Notes under the pieces: generated by a model
What the model saw: the letters and a program-made list of their open reading frames with translations, nothing else
What the model was told of the DNA's origin: nothing
The model's database searches: none
Shown: one piece after another, positions 1 to 12,361 of the stretch
Numbering within the stretch: position 1 is the stretch's first letter
Layout of the letters: every line of letters starts with the position of its first letter
DNA from: Aquilaria yunnanensis
Lineage: Eukaryota > Streptophyta > Magnoliopsida > Malvales > Thymelaeaceae
Assembly: GCA_039654915.1 (NCBI GenBank)
Contig: CM077597.1
Span: 23,968,001-24,032,000, forward strand
Length of the DNA stretch: 64,000 nt
Direction of reading: 5' to 3'
Position numbers and translations under genes: made by a program

Positions 1-11
1 AGCGTAATTGG

Positions 12-3000
12 ATGTACAGTAAACATTACATCCGAGAGAAATGGGGTTTCTCGGATGAGTGGAGTAGGGGAGTGGAACAATTTATAAGCTTTGCATGTAC
101 TCAGCTCCTATTCATGAATGGGGACCAAATTAGGTGCCCATGCCGGAAATGTAAGAACCTACAATTTAGATCTTCTGACGAAGTAAGGGTTCATCTGTAT
201 AAGTCGGGGTTCATGCCGATGTACTGGAATTGGACATCTCATGGTGAACCCATTAATTTAGTGGGTCTGCCGCAGCCATACCGATTTCATGAGCAGTACG
301 AAGATAATTGTTCTTCGGTTAACCAGTTTGTGAGAATGGTGTTTGATGCTGTAGGTCCTAATCATCCTTCCATCGCTGATGAGGTGGATGAGGAGCCGAA
401 TGCTGATGCCCGATGTTTCTATGATGTCCTTGCTTCAGCATCAAGACCTTTGTGGGATGGTTGTGAAAAACATTCTGAACTCTCAGCTGCAGTTTGTTTG
501 TTAAATCTGAAGTTGGAATACAATATGTCCATGGGATGTTATGATGGCATTGCGAAGTTGATGAGGGATACTCAACCAAGTGACAACAAGATGCCGAGTA
601 CATGGTACGAGACAAAGAAGTTGGTATCCTGTTTGGGACTTTCTCATATAAAAATTGATGTTTGTGTAAATGATTGCATGTTGTATTGGAAAGGTGACCA
701 AGATGCCAGTAGTTGCAAATTCTGTAATGCTCCACGTTATAAGCCAAGAAATGAAAACGTGGGCAAAGATCGAGCATTGAAGACCATGCATCACCTCCCA
801 CTAATACCTAGACTTCAACGACTATATGCATCACCTACTACAGCAGAGCACATGCGATGGCATAAGGTACATGCCCCTACCACAAATGTACTGAAACATC
901 CTTCCGATGCTGAAGCATGGAGGCATTTTGATAGGACATACCCTTGGTTTGCAGCAGAACCTCGAAATGTTCGACTTGGACTGTCTTCTGATGGGTTCAA
1001 TCCTTTTGGATCCTCTAGTAGACAGTACTCTTGCTGGCCTGTGATAGTCACTCCATATAACCTTCCACCATGGATGTGCATGAAGTGTCCATATATGTTC
1101 CTAACCTCCATGATACCAGGACCACGTAGTCCAAGGCAGAAAATAGATCTTTATCTACAGCCGTTAATAGAGGAGTTAAATCTTTATGGGATGACGGAGT
1201 TGAAACATGGGACGTGTCACTTAAGCAAAACTTTTGCCTTTGAGCGGCACTGATGTGGACCGTTAGTGACTTCCCAACCTATGGCATGTTATCCGGGTGG
1301 ATGACGCATGGGAGACTTTCTTGTCCCATATGCATGGAAAAGTCGAAGGCATTTACACTGCAGCACGGCCGTAAAACATCATTTTTTGACTGCCATCGTC
1401 AGTTCTTGGATATTGAACACCCATATAGAAGAAATAAAGTTTCTTTTACAAAGGAAAAATTTGAGAAGTCCGACCCTCCTATGCGTGTGACAGGGGAAGA
1501 AATTTGGTTTCGTGTGTATCAGTTGCTAGCAGTCATTGAAACTGGGAACATATGCAAGATGCCAGGTTATGTGAAAACACACAATTGGACAAAGCGTAGC
1601 ATCTTTTGGACATTACCTTATAAGAGAACCAACCTCATCCGGCACAACCTTGATATGATGCATATTGAAAAGAATGTCTTTGACAATATATTCAATACTG
1701 TCGTGGATATAAAGAATAAAACGAAAGACAATGTAAAGGCACATAGAGATATCCAGATACTATGTAAGCGTCCCGAGTTGAATGTGATAGACTTAGAAGG
1801 TGGGGGTGTATTCAAACCAAAGGCTGCATTCACACTGACCGCATCGCAAAGGTCTGATGTGTTAATGTGGGTAAAGTCCCTCAAACTTCCAGATGGGTAC
1901 GCGTCAAACTTCAGCAGGTGTATCGACAATAGCTCCACAAGAATGTTTGGCATGAAAAGTCATGATTGTCATGTATTCATGCAACGCTTAGTTCCTCTAG
2001 TGTTTCAGGCACTCCCGGAGAACATATGGAAACCATTAACTGAATTGAGCCAATTCTTCCGGGATCTTTGCTTGCCTAAATTACATGTTGATGATCTTCA
2101 GGCACTTCAAAGTAGTATCCCAATTATACTATGCAAGTTGGAGAGAATTTTCCCACCAGCCTTCTTCGACTGTATGGAACATTTACCTGTCCACTTGGCA
2201 TAAGAAGCATTAATTGGTGGACCTGTTCAGTATCGTTGGATGTATCCATTTGAATGGTACGCTTTAATTTAATTACATCAATATTTGTTCAGTTTCTATA
2301 CGTAATAACATGCTCTGTAATAAGCAGGTGTTTAGGGAATCTTAAGCATAGAGTATTGATAAGGCCCGTGTTAAAGGGTCGATATGCAATGCCTATTTGA
2401 TCGAGGAGACATCAACTCTTTGCCCTTACTATTTCGAGTCCCATATTCCCCGAATAGGTACTAGGGTCCCAAGGAATGATGATGGTGGCCCAATTCCACA
2501 AGACTCATCATTGTGGAAAATATTCACATATCCTGGACGTCCACATGGAGCCTCAAAGTATCGGTACTTGAATGATATGGACCTGCAAGCTGCGACATTG
2601 TATATCATTCTCAATTGTGACGAGATAAAACCATATATCACGTACGTAGTAAATTCATATAATTTGATAAGTTATCCTCATTCGTTTAACAAAATACTAA
2701 TGTCTATCACGTCACCTTGTGAGCTGAGAACAGAAAGTTTGTCCAGTCCTTGCATCTGATGGCACCAAACATATCTGACTTAAAAGTTTATGAGAGAATT
2801 GAGAAGGATTTCCCAACATGACTACAAAATTATGTAAGTCTTGTTACTTGATATCACTATAAAGTAGCATCATGACTCTCACAACACTATTTTACTTCCT
2901 GTAGGTTAGTGACAGTGCTAATGGCGAAGTAAGTCAAATGCTATGGGATGTAGCCTGTGGCCCTTCACGTCGAGTGGAGTGCTGGCCTGTATTTTTCGTA

Positions 3001-3663
3001 AATGGATACAAGTTTTGGATTGTTGCATGGGGTGAGGGGAAATCAACATATAACAGTGGCATGTGCATAAAATGCACTGGATCAACTAATAATGTAGAGA
3101 CTGATTTTTATGGAGTAGTTCAAGAAATCATTCAACTAGAGTACCCTGGCATGCCTCATAAGAACGTTGTCTTATTTAGTTGTGACTGGTTTGACACAAC
3201 ACCGGAATGTGGGACTCGCATTCATAAACAGTATAAACTTGTTGAAGTAATGTGCAACCGGAGGTACCCGAAGTATGATCCATTTATCCTTGCATCACAA
3301 GCGGATCAAGTGTATTACACCCCTTACCCAAGTAAGTCAAAAGAGAAGGTTGGTTGGTGGGCAATGCTTAAGATAAAGCGAAGACGTATTGTAAATTATG
3401 AAATAACAGAAGATACTGATGCTTTTCAAGACACAGTTGGGGAGCAGGTTGCACAAGTGATTGATGATGACCCAATTGCCAATCTAGATGATATAAATAT
3501 GGGTGAAACTATTGATGAGGAGACGGGTCAAACTAATGATGTGATGGAAGAAGATGAGGCGGAGGATGAAGACACAAAAAGCACGGAGGATGATGAGGAA
3601 AGTGATGTTGAACTCGATGATTCAGAAACCGAAGAGGACGATCATCATACTGATGATGTTTAA
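12..3663 (+). pseudogene. TNPD/TNP2-type CACTA transposase, disrupted
   Basis: This would encode the transposase that cuts and joins CACTA ends in the nucleus. The N-terminal part (from ATG at 12) has the transposase-associated Cys-rich domain (CPCRKCKN near residue 45). The TNP2 core follows, with the LGLSSDGFNPFG motif and, after 1253, the VSDFPTYGMLSGW motif, each holding a likely catalytic Asp. Next come DUF4218-like sequence (ERIFPPAFFDCMEHLPVHLA, ending 2203), further exons to about 2640, a DUF4216-like exon (2902-3660) and a very acidic tail. Breaks seen: a frameshift near 1185-1190, an in-frame TGA at 1241-1243, TAA at 2201-2203 inside the conserved HLAYEALI-type motif, a frameshift near 2356-2362, and TGA where Trp is expected near 2818. 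Introns are inferred at about 2257-2326, after 2640, and about 2836-2903. The gene probably starts close to or upstream of 12. Confidence 0.9.
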
Positions 3664-3828
3664 CATTGTAGTTCAAAGTAGATTGCATGTTGTAATGTTT
3701 TTAATTTATGTATTCAAGATAAGCTTGTTATAATAGACACGATGTGAAGAACCAGTATGTAGCAGAACAATTCTTAATATACCGACACATTTGTTCTTCT
3801 TGTAATGTTTGTTTCAGTATTGTGGAAA

Positions 3829-5560
3829 TGGCTGAAAGAGAAAACGGTGGGGGTACACCACCAAACCAATATAGAAGGCGGGGACTGCCAAAGAAGAGCC
3901 TGGTGAAAGACTTTGCAAATGCTATTGGCCTTAGAGCAACGAGCAGTAATGGAGGAAAGCCACCATCGAGGCATACGGTTGTCGATATTACTTGACATAT
4001 ACATGGACCATCACTTCCCGCCGATACGATAATACCAGAGACGGGTGTCTCATTAGAGCGTGGAGGCACAGGATCATCGCACTCAAGTCGGCGTGGTGGT
4101 ACGCCAACTGAGAGCAGATTGCCTCGAGCTCAGACCCACGAGTCCTCTGATCAGCTAAACTCCTTGGATGGTGGCATGCAATCTTTGAGCCCCGACGTAT
4201 CTGCGGGCATGGTCTCCCGACGTATTCATATATCAGCTTATTCTGAAACATGGTAATGGCAATTATTAAACCTCATTTTGTTAACTTATTTGTTTCATTG
4301 TGCACTGCTTATTGACAATATTGATATATATTTTCATTGTGTAGCTTCGTTCCATACGCTGCGCAGGACCACATAGCTCATTACATCAAGGGGCATTTTC
4401 ATGGACCATATAGGTCATGGGAGGAAGCTGCGAAGGCCGGTGCTGTTGACCAATGGTTTAGCGTCTTTCAGGTTCAGAATTGATAAAAAATTATTGAAAT
4501 TATTATACAACATAAAACTTTAATTCACTTTGTTGATTCAGACAAAATGTTCGTGGGATCTAGTTCATCATAATCGCATATTTGCCATTTTCTGCAAATT
4601 GGGAAAGAGGCGCTTGATGCAAGCATATGAAAAAATAAGACGATAGAAAGATCCGACAAAGCGAAAAGAAAAAGCGAATTGGATGACGACAGAGACATTA
4701 GAGGCACTTGAAGCTTGGTGGGATTCACCTAAGTTCAAGGATATGTCATCTAGGATGAGCCAGATTAGATGTGCATCTGGTGAAGAGATGGCAAATTATG
4801 TTGGAGGTAGAGTCTCAGTTTCAGGACATAGGCTGAAGATGGTAAGAAAAAAAATTTAGAGTTAATTATGATTTTTCATAATAGGTATGTAACTAACAAA
4901 TTATGCCTGCTTATTACCTTGCAGCAGGAGGCAGATCCGGAGAAAAGGGATCCTGACTTCTTCAAACCATGGAACAAGTGCTACACAAAGAAAGATGGAA
5001 AGAAAGTGAATAAGAAGATGGAAAATTTTGAGGTAAGTATGAACGACCTAGTAGATACTGCTTAAAAAATTCTTAACCATATACTACTGTTGGTTACTTG
5101 ATTAACATCGAGCATTATACAGGTTCAATATCTTGCAGAGGTAGAGGAAATAACACAACGTTCAGACGGTGAAGCTAAGTTCGATGAGGCATTGCTGTTT
5201 GCAGAGATTGCTGGTGGGAAAAATAAGGGGCGCATCCCAGGAATGGGTTCAAAGAGTCATTTGGTACCTGGTCGTCGTCGTCGTTTATACTACGGGGATG
5301 GGTCTAGTGCACCAATCTCATTCATGGAAACATCCCAATTTCAGAATGAGGTTGACCGTCGGGTCGAGGAGAGAGTCTCGCAGAGAATGAGCCAGTTGCA
5401 GTCACAGGTACAACAGGACATGGATAGGCGTACTGCACAGATGGAGAGTCAGTATCAGGATCAGTTAGCACAGATGGAGCGCAGACACCGGGATCAGCTG
5501 GCTTCATTATGCCAAGCAATTAGGAAGACTCTGCCAGCTACACCACAGTCTGATGGTTAG
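3829..5560 (+). pseudogene. TNPA-like second CACTA gene (plant transposase, Ptta/En-Spm family)
   Basis: Second gene of the same CACTA element, immediately downstream of TNPD and in the same direction. TNPA-type proteins bind the subterminal repeats and assist transposition. The first exon starts MAERENGGGTPP at 3829. Later exons encode a basic block (about 4345-4470), a WDLVHHNRIF block (4543-4840), a QEADPEKRDPDFFKPWNK block (4925-5032) and a Gln/Arg-rich coiled-coil C-terminus (5122-5560) with repeated DQLAQMERRHRDQL-type heptads. Splice-like GT/AG borders separate these blocks. In-frame stops occur at about 3993 (possibly intronic) and at TAG 4644-4646. The family call rests on position, composition and resemblance to PF03004-type proteins. 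Confidence 0.8.
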
Positions 5561-5890
5561 GTACTAATCGTCATGCTAACTGGTTGTCATTAGAGTAGTA
5601 GTATATCCCATGAACTTGTTGCAAATATAGTTATTAAGATTGTACGTACGACAGCCATATATTTGTGACACTGTATGCATTCTAAATATCAAGTGATATG
5701 TTTATGATTTTTGGAAGTGTATAACATAACTTTGGATTACTGGGAACTACTTTTTTGTTTGGGTTGTATCAAATGGATATGTACAGTTGAGGTTTGCTGA
5801 TGAAATAGTTGACCATGACATCCTAAAATTCATAGGGATGCATATGATGGGATTATCGGCTACTGCAGGGATGTCAATTTTAGCAGGCAT

Positions 5891-6394
5891 TTTAGCGACG
5901 GATGTGCGTCACTAACTACACTAACTAGCGACGGCTACGCGTCACTAACTAGTGAAGGCTACGCGTCACTAACTAGTGATGGCAATGCATCACTAACTAC
6001 ATTAGCTAGTGACGCTGATGCGTTACTAACTAGCGACGGCTATGCGTCACAAAACTAGCGACGTCTATATGTCATTAATTAGCGACGGTAATGCGTTACT
6101 AACTACACTAAGTAGCGACGGCTATGCATCACTAAGTAGCGACGGCTACATGTCACTAACTAGCGACGGCAAAATGTCGCTAACGCGCCGGCAGAAACCA
6201 ATGCCGGAAAATTTATGACGGTTTCTTTAGCGACATTTAGCTGTAGCTAATTAGCGACGGCTGCCGTCGCTAAAAATTAGCGGCGAGTGAATAAGCAACG
6301 GACCTTTTAGTGACGGTTTACCGTCGCTAATTCATATTTAGCGAAGGCTTCTCATCGCTAATGGCCGTCGCTAAATGGCTTTTCCCTTGTAGTG
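5891..6394 (+). repeat. 3' subterminal repeat array and terminal inverted repeat of CACTA copy 1
   Basis: About fifteen degenerate copies of a TAGCGACGG..GCGTCACTAACT unit run in alternating near-palindromic form, followed by GC-richer TAGCGACGG/CCGTCGCTA pairs and the terminal CTTGTAGTG. In CACTA elements such arrays are the binding sites for the TNPA protein. A closely similar array closes copy 2 at 31815-32448. Confidence 0.85.
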
Positions 6395-6821
6395 ATTTTG
6401 GGTTGGGTAAATTTTTAGTTTGGGTTGGGTCAGACTGGGTTTATTTGGGTTCAAGTCCAATTAGGTTGAGTTATCAGGTTTTAGACCAGATTTAAGTTGA
6501 TTGCTAAGTTTATTCGGTTCACTAATACATAAGCCAAAATGGCTGAATCAATTCAATTTTTTTGTTTAATATTTATTAAAATTTAATTTAGCAAAACATA
6601 AAAAATAATATAAAATTTATGATGATATATTAGTATATAATTTTTTAATAAAATACTCCTTTTGTACCAAATTCTTTGCAATATTCACTATTCAACAATT
6701 AATCTATGTTTTTTTTTTTTTAAATTTTACTATATAAATAAAAAATCATTATGTTAAATAATAAATAAAGACCTAGTGTTTCTAAATATATACTTTTTAA
6801 TTTTTTTTCTAAAAAATAATA

Positions 6822-6910
6822 CTCTCTCCATCCCATTTTATTTGCTTTATTTGACTTTTCTGACTAGTTTGACTTGAATTTATTTGTATTATTATTTATT
6901 AAAAAAAATA

Positions 6911-6942
<32 letters not shown>

Positions 6943-7067
6943 CTATAGGTCTTGATTTATCATTCATATATCAAATTTTTTATTTATATATTTAAATGTT
7001 GAAAATAAAAAATCATAGATTAATTCCTAAAATATGAATAGTGCAAAGGATTTTGGGACAGAAGGAG
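6822..7067. mobile_element. Stowaway-like MITE 1
   Basis: The termini CTCTCTCCATCCCA and, inverted, GGGACAGAAGGAG are flanked by TA on both sides (6820-6821 and 7068-7069), as expected for Tc1/mariner-type Stowaway MITEs. It is close in sequence to the element at 12362-12597. It contains an AT dinucleotide run at 6908-6936. Confidence 0.75.
6908..6936. repeat. (AT)n microsatellite
   Basis: An uninterrupted alternating AT run inside Stowaway-like MITE 1. Confidence 0.9.
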
Positions 7068-7574
7068 TAATATGAATAGATTCAGTTCAAGCTATTCAAA
7101 AAGTTCAAATGTTTCAAAGACTATGGGATGGAAGGAGCATTGTACTCATTTCTAAAACCTAATTATCTATATCTCTCTATCATCATTTCACTAATCATTT
7201 TTCATTATTTTTACTCGCTCGTTCTACAATGTAAAATATACCAACACAATAGAAGAAACTTAGTAACATATGTTAAATCATAATTTTTTAAATTATTTTT
7301 TACCATATATTTAATGTTGATTTAAGTTAAAATCAGGGTCTTATCGGGTTTAGTCATTGGGTTATTTTTAGGTTTGGGTCAAGTTAGACTCGGATTCAGG
7401 TTTTCTCAAGTTTCACTTTAATCAAATTCGGGTTCAGGTCAAGTTGGGTTCAGGTCATTGAATTTTTTGGTCAAAACAGGTCAGGCCAAGCTTAGGTTCG
7501 GGTGGTTCAAGCCAAGTCTTCAGGTGGAGTCAAATTTTTTTGATCCCTACATGAAACATGCAAATGGGGGCAGC

Positions 7575-9470
7575 TGTTGACATCTAATTTTGTCCGAACA
7601 CTAATTTTTGTTTAGTTCTAGGTTAGCAAAAAATAGTTTAGGGGCATTTTTGTTTTCAAGGGCAATTTGGTCATCTTTTAGGATATTTATGGTCACTTTG
7701 GTCATTTACAGGTTAGGTAATTGATAGCATAAGATACATTTAGATTATGTCGTTATTTCATGTTATAAATCTTTTAGGAATTTAGAATGGTCATTTAGGG
7801 TGAAAGTAGGAATCAATTTAGTTTAGATACTTATTTAGGGTCCTAAAGGCCTTTTCGGGTTAGTTTAGACAAAAAGGAAGAGTTTGGTTATGAATTGAAG
7901 GTTTTTAAAAAGTTCTAGGCAAAATTAGAGCTTTTGAGGCAAATCTGTCAATTCATGAAAAGTTTGAGGTAAATCTGACAAATTTATAAAAGTTAGGTGA
8001 ACCTTTGAAACTTCCTAAAGGTCAGGGCTAATTTGATAATTCCTAGAAGTATTGTGCTAAATTGTAGTTTCGTATAAAGTTAGGGGCAAGATCAATAGCT
8101 TAAGAGTTCTTTCAGATTTGGACTAATCCTTAGACCTAATTGCAACCTAGCAGATTTAAACCTTTTACAAACTCTATTTTTCTAGGGTTTTATCTCAAAA
8201 TTTGGTTGTTAATCACTTTCATGACACCTGCACTAAAAATAGGAGCCATTATACAAAGAAAAAGAAAGAAATTTGCAATTCTAAGTTCCATCCAGAAAAA
8301 GGTGAAACTGCAGCTTCAGCCCTTTGGTTTTTTGCTACTTAGCCCCTGAACCCTAATCTTCCGCGATTGCCGCCATTGCCCTTCAAGCCGAGCCCACAGC
8401 TTCTAGTCATTGCGCCACCATCACTGGTTTTCCCCACTAGCTGCCTAAGCCCCATCTCATGTCATGCCATTGTTCCCAAGCATCACCAATGATGGCCGAC
8501 GCTAACAACGAAAGGAGAAGGGGATCAAGCTTCATAACCATCGCGATTTCCTCTTCAATTCTCCCCTCCATGTGGTCGCTGCATCACCGCCTAGCAGAGC
8601 TCCTCGCCGGCCGTTTTTATTGTCCCGCCAATCATGCTAGTCGAAGCCAAAACCTTTTTGTGACTTGCAACCTAACTTGGATTCAACCCATTTGAACTAG
8701 TCAAATTTCTCTCTTGTGGGATAACTCCAATTTAGCCCCTAAATTTTGCATTTCAGTCACCCAAGTCATTAACATTCTTTTTTTTTGGCAGAAAAGTCAT
8801 CGACAGTATTGTATTTGTGTGTGTCTTTCTTTCTTTCTTTCTTTGCTTGCTTTGTTTATTAAAGCCATGAATTAAATTGGTCACTAACATTAAGAGAGAT
8901 TGCAGATTTATGTTAGGTAATTATTATTTTAATAGCTAATATAAGGATAAAATTTATTTAATTCATGTAATGCATCTCAAAATCAATCTTACCCAAATTC
9001 AATTTCAGGTGGGTTTAGTAAAATCCTATGATAAATTTAGGATAATAATTAACAATAAATTTCAGTATCCATATTTGGGTGATCCGATAGCATCTATGGT
9101 TTGGATAATCATTTAAAATCTTTTAAAAAATAATAATAATAAAGAATAATTTTAAAGATCATTGCTAAATGGTTCAACAGGGTCCATGGTTAGGAAACGT
9201 TAAAGTGTACACAAAATAAATAAAATCAAGCAGTGATTTTTAAGAGTCCATATTCGGGTAGTTTGAATCAAATCCATGGTTTGGAGAATTAATTAAAATC
9301 AAGCAAAACAAATTTAAATCAAACTAATATGTCAATTTTTAGGCGTCATAATAAGGTTATTTTAGTGTAACCGTACTTCTGAACCCCTTAAACTCTCATA
9401 GACCATTTAAGGTGTCCATTAAACTTAGCCATAAACAGATTGGTGGTGACTTCTAAAAACATGTTCCTAC
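7575..9470 (+). mobile_element. LTR-like repeat of a Ty3/gypsy-type element (no internal genes seen)
   Basis: The block starts TGTTGACATCTAATTTTGTC and has Ty3/gypsy LTR-like features. The opening 500 bases and the stretch around 8250-8340 (AAAAAGGTGAAACTGCAGC) recur in opposite orientation at 33920 down to about 32980. The right edge, near 9440-9455 (ATTGGTGGTGACTTC), resembles the junction after an LTR where the primer-binding site starts. Short frames inside (8140-8349, 8459-8695) show no recognisable protein. A TTTC microsatellite lies near 8826-8843. Lineage is uncertain. Confidence 0.5.
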
Positions 9471-10200
9471 ATTATCAGTTTTATATGTTCTTTTATCATT
9501 ACTAATAAAAATAGTTATTTTTATAAAATAAAAAATAACAAATTAAGTCAAGAATAAATAGTTAATAATAAGAGAACATATAGGAATTGGAAAAGAAAAG
9601 AATAAATAGGAACTGACAATACATATTTATGAAAAAAAATAAACAACAATAGATAAAAGAATATATTGGAACTGAAAAGAACAAAAGAAAAGATGGAATA
9701 AGAAATAGTGGTGTAAGAACAAATATAAAAATATTGAATATGTTCTTTTGCACTAAGTAAATGTTCTTCTAAGCTATGCATATGTAAAAAATAAAAAATT
9801 CAAAATTTTTTTTATCAATTTTAATAAATTTATTTATGTGTCTTTATTCTTTTATCAGTTTTATCTGTTCTTTTATCAGTTGTATCTATTATTTTATCAA
9901 TTTTAATAAACTATATTTTTGTTCTTTTTTTTTTTTCTATTCTTTTTTCAATTTCTATATGTTCTTTTATTTATTGTTGTGCATTCATTCCTAGTTCTTA
10001 TATATGTAAAAAAAGAAAAGAAACCACCGATATGAGCCACATTGTCCACCCTATCACGGCCGAGAGAAACAAACACTTACAAAGAAAAACAAAATAACCT
10101 AAAACAAACACGCATACATGTATAGAGAGAAATAACTTACAAACACTTATAGAGAAACAAAATAACTTATAGAGAGAAACAAAAACTTACAAACACGTTT
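9471..10200. repeat. TGTTCTTTTATC-type low-complexity repeat block
   Basis: Many spaced copies of TGTTCTTTTATCAGTTTTAT-like words lie at 9480-9510 and 9840-9990, with the complementary AAAGAACA/AATAGGAACTG words at 9570-9735, so the block can partly fold back on itself. It belongs to the same repeat family as 21780-22060, 33935-34090 and the large inverted copy at 42324-44359. The edge 10080-10200 is rich in GAGAGAAACAAA words. Confidence 0.55.
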
Positions 10201-10960
10201 GGACTTAGTGACGCCATGCACTTGACTTCAACTGAGCAGCCACCATCGACAACCTTTGTTCGGCTCACAACAAACCAGCCGACAATTCCTCCAAATGAAA
10301 CCTATGAATAAAACAACCAAAAACCCAGAAATCAAAAGTAAAATTTTGGGCTTCAAAATTTTGAAGCTCAATCTATAGAAATCTGTTATGTTTTTTAAGA
10401 AACATCTTTAGAAAATGTTAAAGAGGAGAACAAAAGAATAAAAACCATTTAAACAAAACAATGTTTTGAGAGAAAAAAAAAATAATTGGACCAAAACTTT
10501 AAAGCCACATATATGGAAAACTGTTGACTTTTTCAAGATGTGACTTTAGAGAAAATTAAAGAGGAAGAAACAAGGAATCTAAACATGTAAACAAAAAAGA
10601 AATCTGGAAAAAGAACTTTAGGCCATCGTTGGTGTCGCTAGAAAACTCATCCGGCCCCGCCGCCGCCTCATCAACGTAGAATCTAGAGAGTCTATATCTT
10701 TGTGAAAGAGAAGGGGAGAAGAAGAAGAAAAAAGATGGACAAGATACGGGAGAGAAGGATGGAAGAAGATAAGAACAGAAGAAGAGAAGAAGATATTGGA
10801 GAAGGAGAAAATGACAGAAGAAGAAAAGAAAGAGGGAGAAAGACAGAGAGAGTGATTGAGACATAAGCAAAAGAAGAGGAAGAAATACGTGAGAAGAGAA
10901 TGTGTGTGTAGATAGGATTTTATAATTAAAATAGGAAAAAATCTCACTTTAGTCCCACAT
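10201..10960. other. Unassigned stretch with purine-rich tract
   Basis: No gene recognised. 10690-10900 is a GA-rich tract whose complement gives long but compositionally biased Ser/Phe/Leu frames; these are not believed to be coding. Confidence 0.6.
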
Positions 10961-10969
10961 TTTCTATAG

Positions 10970-11170
10970 TTGTTTCAAAATGGTCTCCTGTTTTCACTTT
11001 CTAATGGCTTAAGTCATACAATGGTTATTTGTGTTGATAATTACCAACGGTTTAAACTATTGGAAAGTTACTAATGGCTTAACTATTGGTAGCCGTCGCC
11101 AACTGTTTAACACGTTGGTAATTACCAACGGTCGGTCTGACCGTTGGTAAAATACATTTTGGAAAATCGC
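10970..11170. repeat. ACCAACGGT-type subterminal repeats of a second CACTA-like family
   Basis: Repeated inverted units ATTACCAACGGT / ACCGTTGGTAA occur here, resembling the array next to a CACTAC terminus at 61384-61740. No terminus is visible at this site; the block ends where duplicated MMS21 3'-flank sequence starts at about 11187. Confidence 0.5.
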
Positions 11171-11186
11171 CAAACTTTAGTATTAT

Positions 11187-11700
11187 CCTTCCATATAGTT
11201 TGAATACATAGAAATATTGATACATGTGCCTAAGAAATTCATCTTCAAAGAACCAGTTTAATTAAGCGTGCCAAAACATGCCTAAAAGATTTAGCACAAC
11301 AATCCAATTGACACTGCCTAAAGTACCAGGATGGCAAATATGAGCAATCAAAAGCTGCGGCCTTTGCATTTGGTAGCCTGACGACGTCCAATTAATTTAT
11401 AAATCGTCAACACAGGAACACAGGCACTTTTTTTTTTTTTTTATGTAGGTCATGATCGCATCTTTCTCGTTTGACAGTTCCGAGGATCTTCGGACATGAT
11501 CCAGCGACCCTCTTGTTCCAACATGATCACCGGAACCTCTTCTTCAGACCTAACTTCGTTTGACAGTTCCGAGGATCTTCGGACATGATCCAGCGACCCT
11601 CTTGTTCCAACATGATCACCGGAACCTCTTCTTCAGACCTAACTTCGTTTGACAGTTCCGAGGATCTTTCACTGGCGCACCCGCATCTTTCACTGGCTAG
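11187..11700 (-). pseudogene. Chimeric MMS21-NAC pseudogene fragment
   Basis: 11187-11400 matches the 3' flank and stop-codon region of the MMS21 gene (compare 46885-47110). The next stretch, 11440-11467, jumps straight to MMS21 exon 6 (compare 47383-47410), so exon 7 and intron 6 are deleted. From 11468 the sequence becomes NAC exon-1 sequence (compare 39818-39925), repeated in tandem. Order on the plus strand is MMS21 piece then NAC piece; in the intact locus NAC comes first. This fits a remnant of a tandem duplication of the NAC-MMS21 unit. It has no coding capacity. Confidence 0.8.
11468..11690. repeat. 89-bp tandem repeat made of NAC exon-1 sequence
   Basis: The word CGTTTGACAGTTCCGAGGAT starts at 11468, 11557 and 11646, a spacing of exactly 89 bases, giving two full units and one partial unit. 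Each unit has the antisense of a NAC exon-1 segment (CATGATCCAGCGACCCTCTT also occurs at 39817) with an internal deletion. Confidence 0.9.
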
Positions 11701-12080
11701 CTAGGTTTGGCCAAGCCATAATTAAAATGGGAGCCATCTAAGTGCTCACAAGAACCCAAAGGGAGGACGAAAATTATGCTGACTTGTCAACGGTAGTAAT
11801 TAGAGAATATGACTCCCAAATCCCAATAGGTCTCACATTCAATTACCCATAGACCAGAAAAAAAAAATCAGTCTAGTGGAGCAGACAAAGCAAGAACTAA
11901 TTCCAACCAATACGATTGAAAACATCTTGTAGATAATTGTTTGTTGTGTTTTTAGTGAGATTGTTGTCCTTAATTGAGGGTTTTACATTAGTGTACCATC
12001 TATTTTTACGGAAGAATTTACAAATAATAATCATGGTGAATAAAAAAAAAGTTTTCACTGCCAGTGGTAGGATATCTATC
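11700..12080. other. Unassigned AT-rich stretch
   Basis: No gene or clear repeat recognised between the chimeric fragment and the start of the larger duplicate at about 12080. Confidence 0.5.
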
Positions 12081-12361
12081 CTTGGAATTAAGGGAATATT
12101 TTGTTAAGTGGGATTGTTTGTAAAATTAAAATCATAACAATTCTATTTTGGTTCAATTTAAACTATATATTCGTCATTTTCATTCTCCAAAAAATCTCAA
12201 TTATTCACAATTTTGTATGAATTCTTAGGGTTTGTTCCAAGTAGAGTAAGAATCCAAAAAGTAATAAAGTTTCAAAAATTATAATATACACCATGAAATT
12301 TAAAATATTTTTTTTTTGTTCCTAAAATTCCAAAATTTACAAAACAATTGCTAAAAAATTA

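Larger units (their letters stand above)
1..6394 (+). mobile_element. CACTA (En/Spm) DNA transposon, 5' end outside the window
   Basis: The segment carries, in order on the plus strand, a TNP2-type transposase gene, a TNPA-like second gene, a dense array of TAGCGACGG-type subterminal repeats, and a terminus ending CCCTTGTAGTG at 6394. Read inward on the other strand that end is CACTACAAGGGAAAAGCC, the typical CACTA terminal inverted repeat. The base triplet after the end is ATT; the matching 5' copy would lie outside the window. Both genes carry disabling mutations, so this copy is probably not autonomous. A second, shortened relative sits at 30603-32448 in the same orientation. Confidence 0.93.
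6395..7560. repeat. AT-rich relic of a hAT-like MITE
   Basis: Beyond the CACTA end the sequence has GGGTTGGGT / GGGTTCAGGTC pseudo-repeats at both sides (6400-6500 and 7330-7520) and a right edge TTTTTTTGATCCCTAC, the look of low-copy hAT MITEs in plants. The left edge is lost at the CACTA insertion. No coding potential is seen. Confidence 0.4.

Noticed and set aside
5891..6394. Regular spaced repeats considered as a CRISPR array
   Set aside because: Units are degenerate, overlapping and palindromic, and the host is a plant; they are CACTA subterminal repeats.
8459..8695. 78-codon frame
   Set aside because: It lies inside the LTR-like repeat, with no recognisable protein.
10556..10947. Two long minus-strand frames rich in Ser, Phe and Leu
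   Set aside because: They come from a GA-rich tract on the plus strand; no domain and extreme composition.
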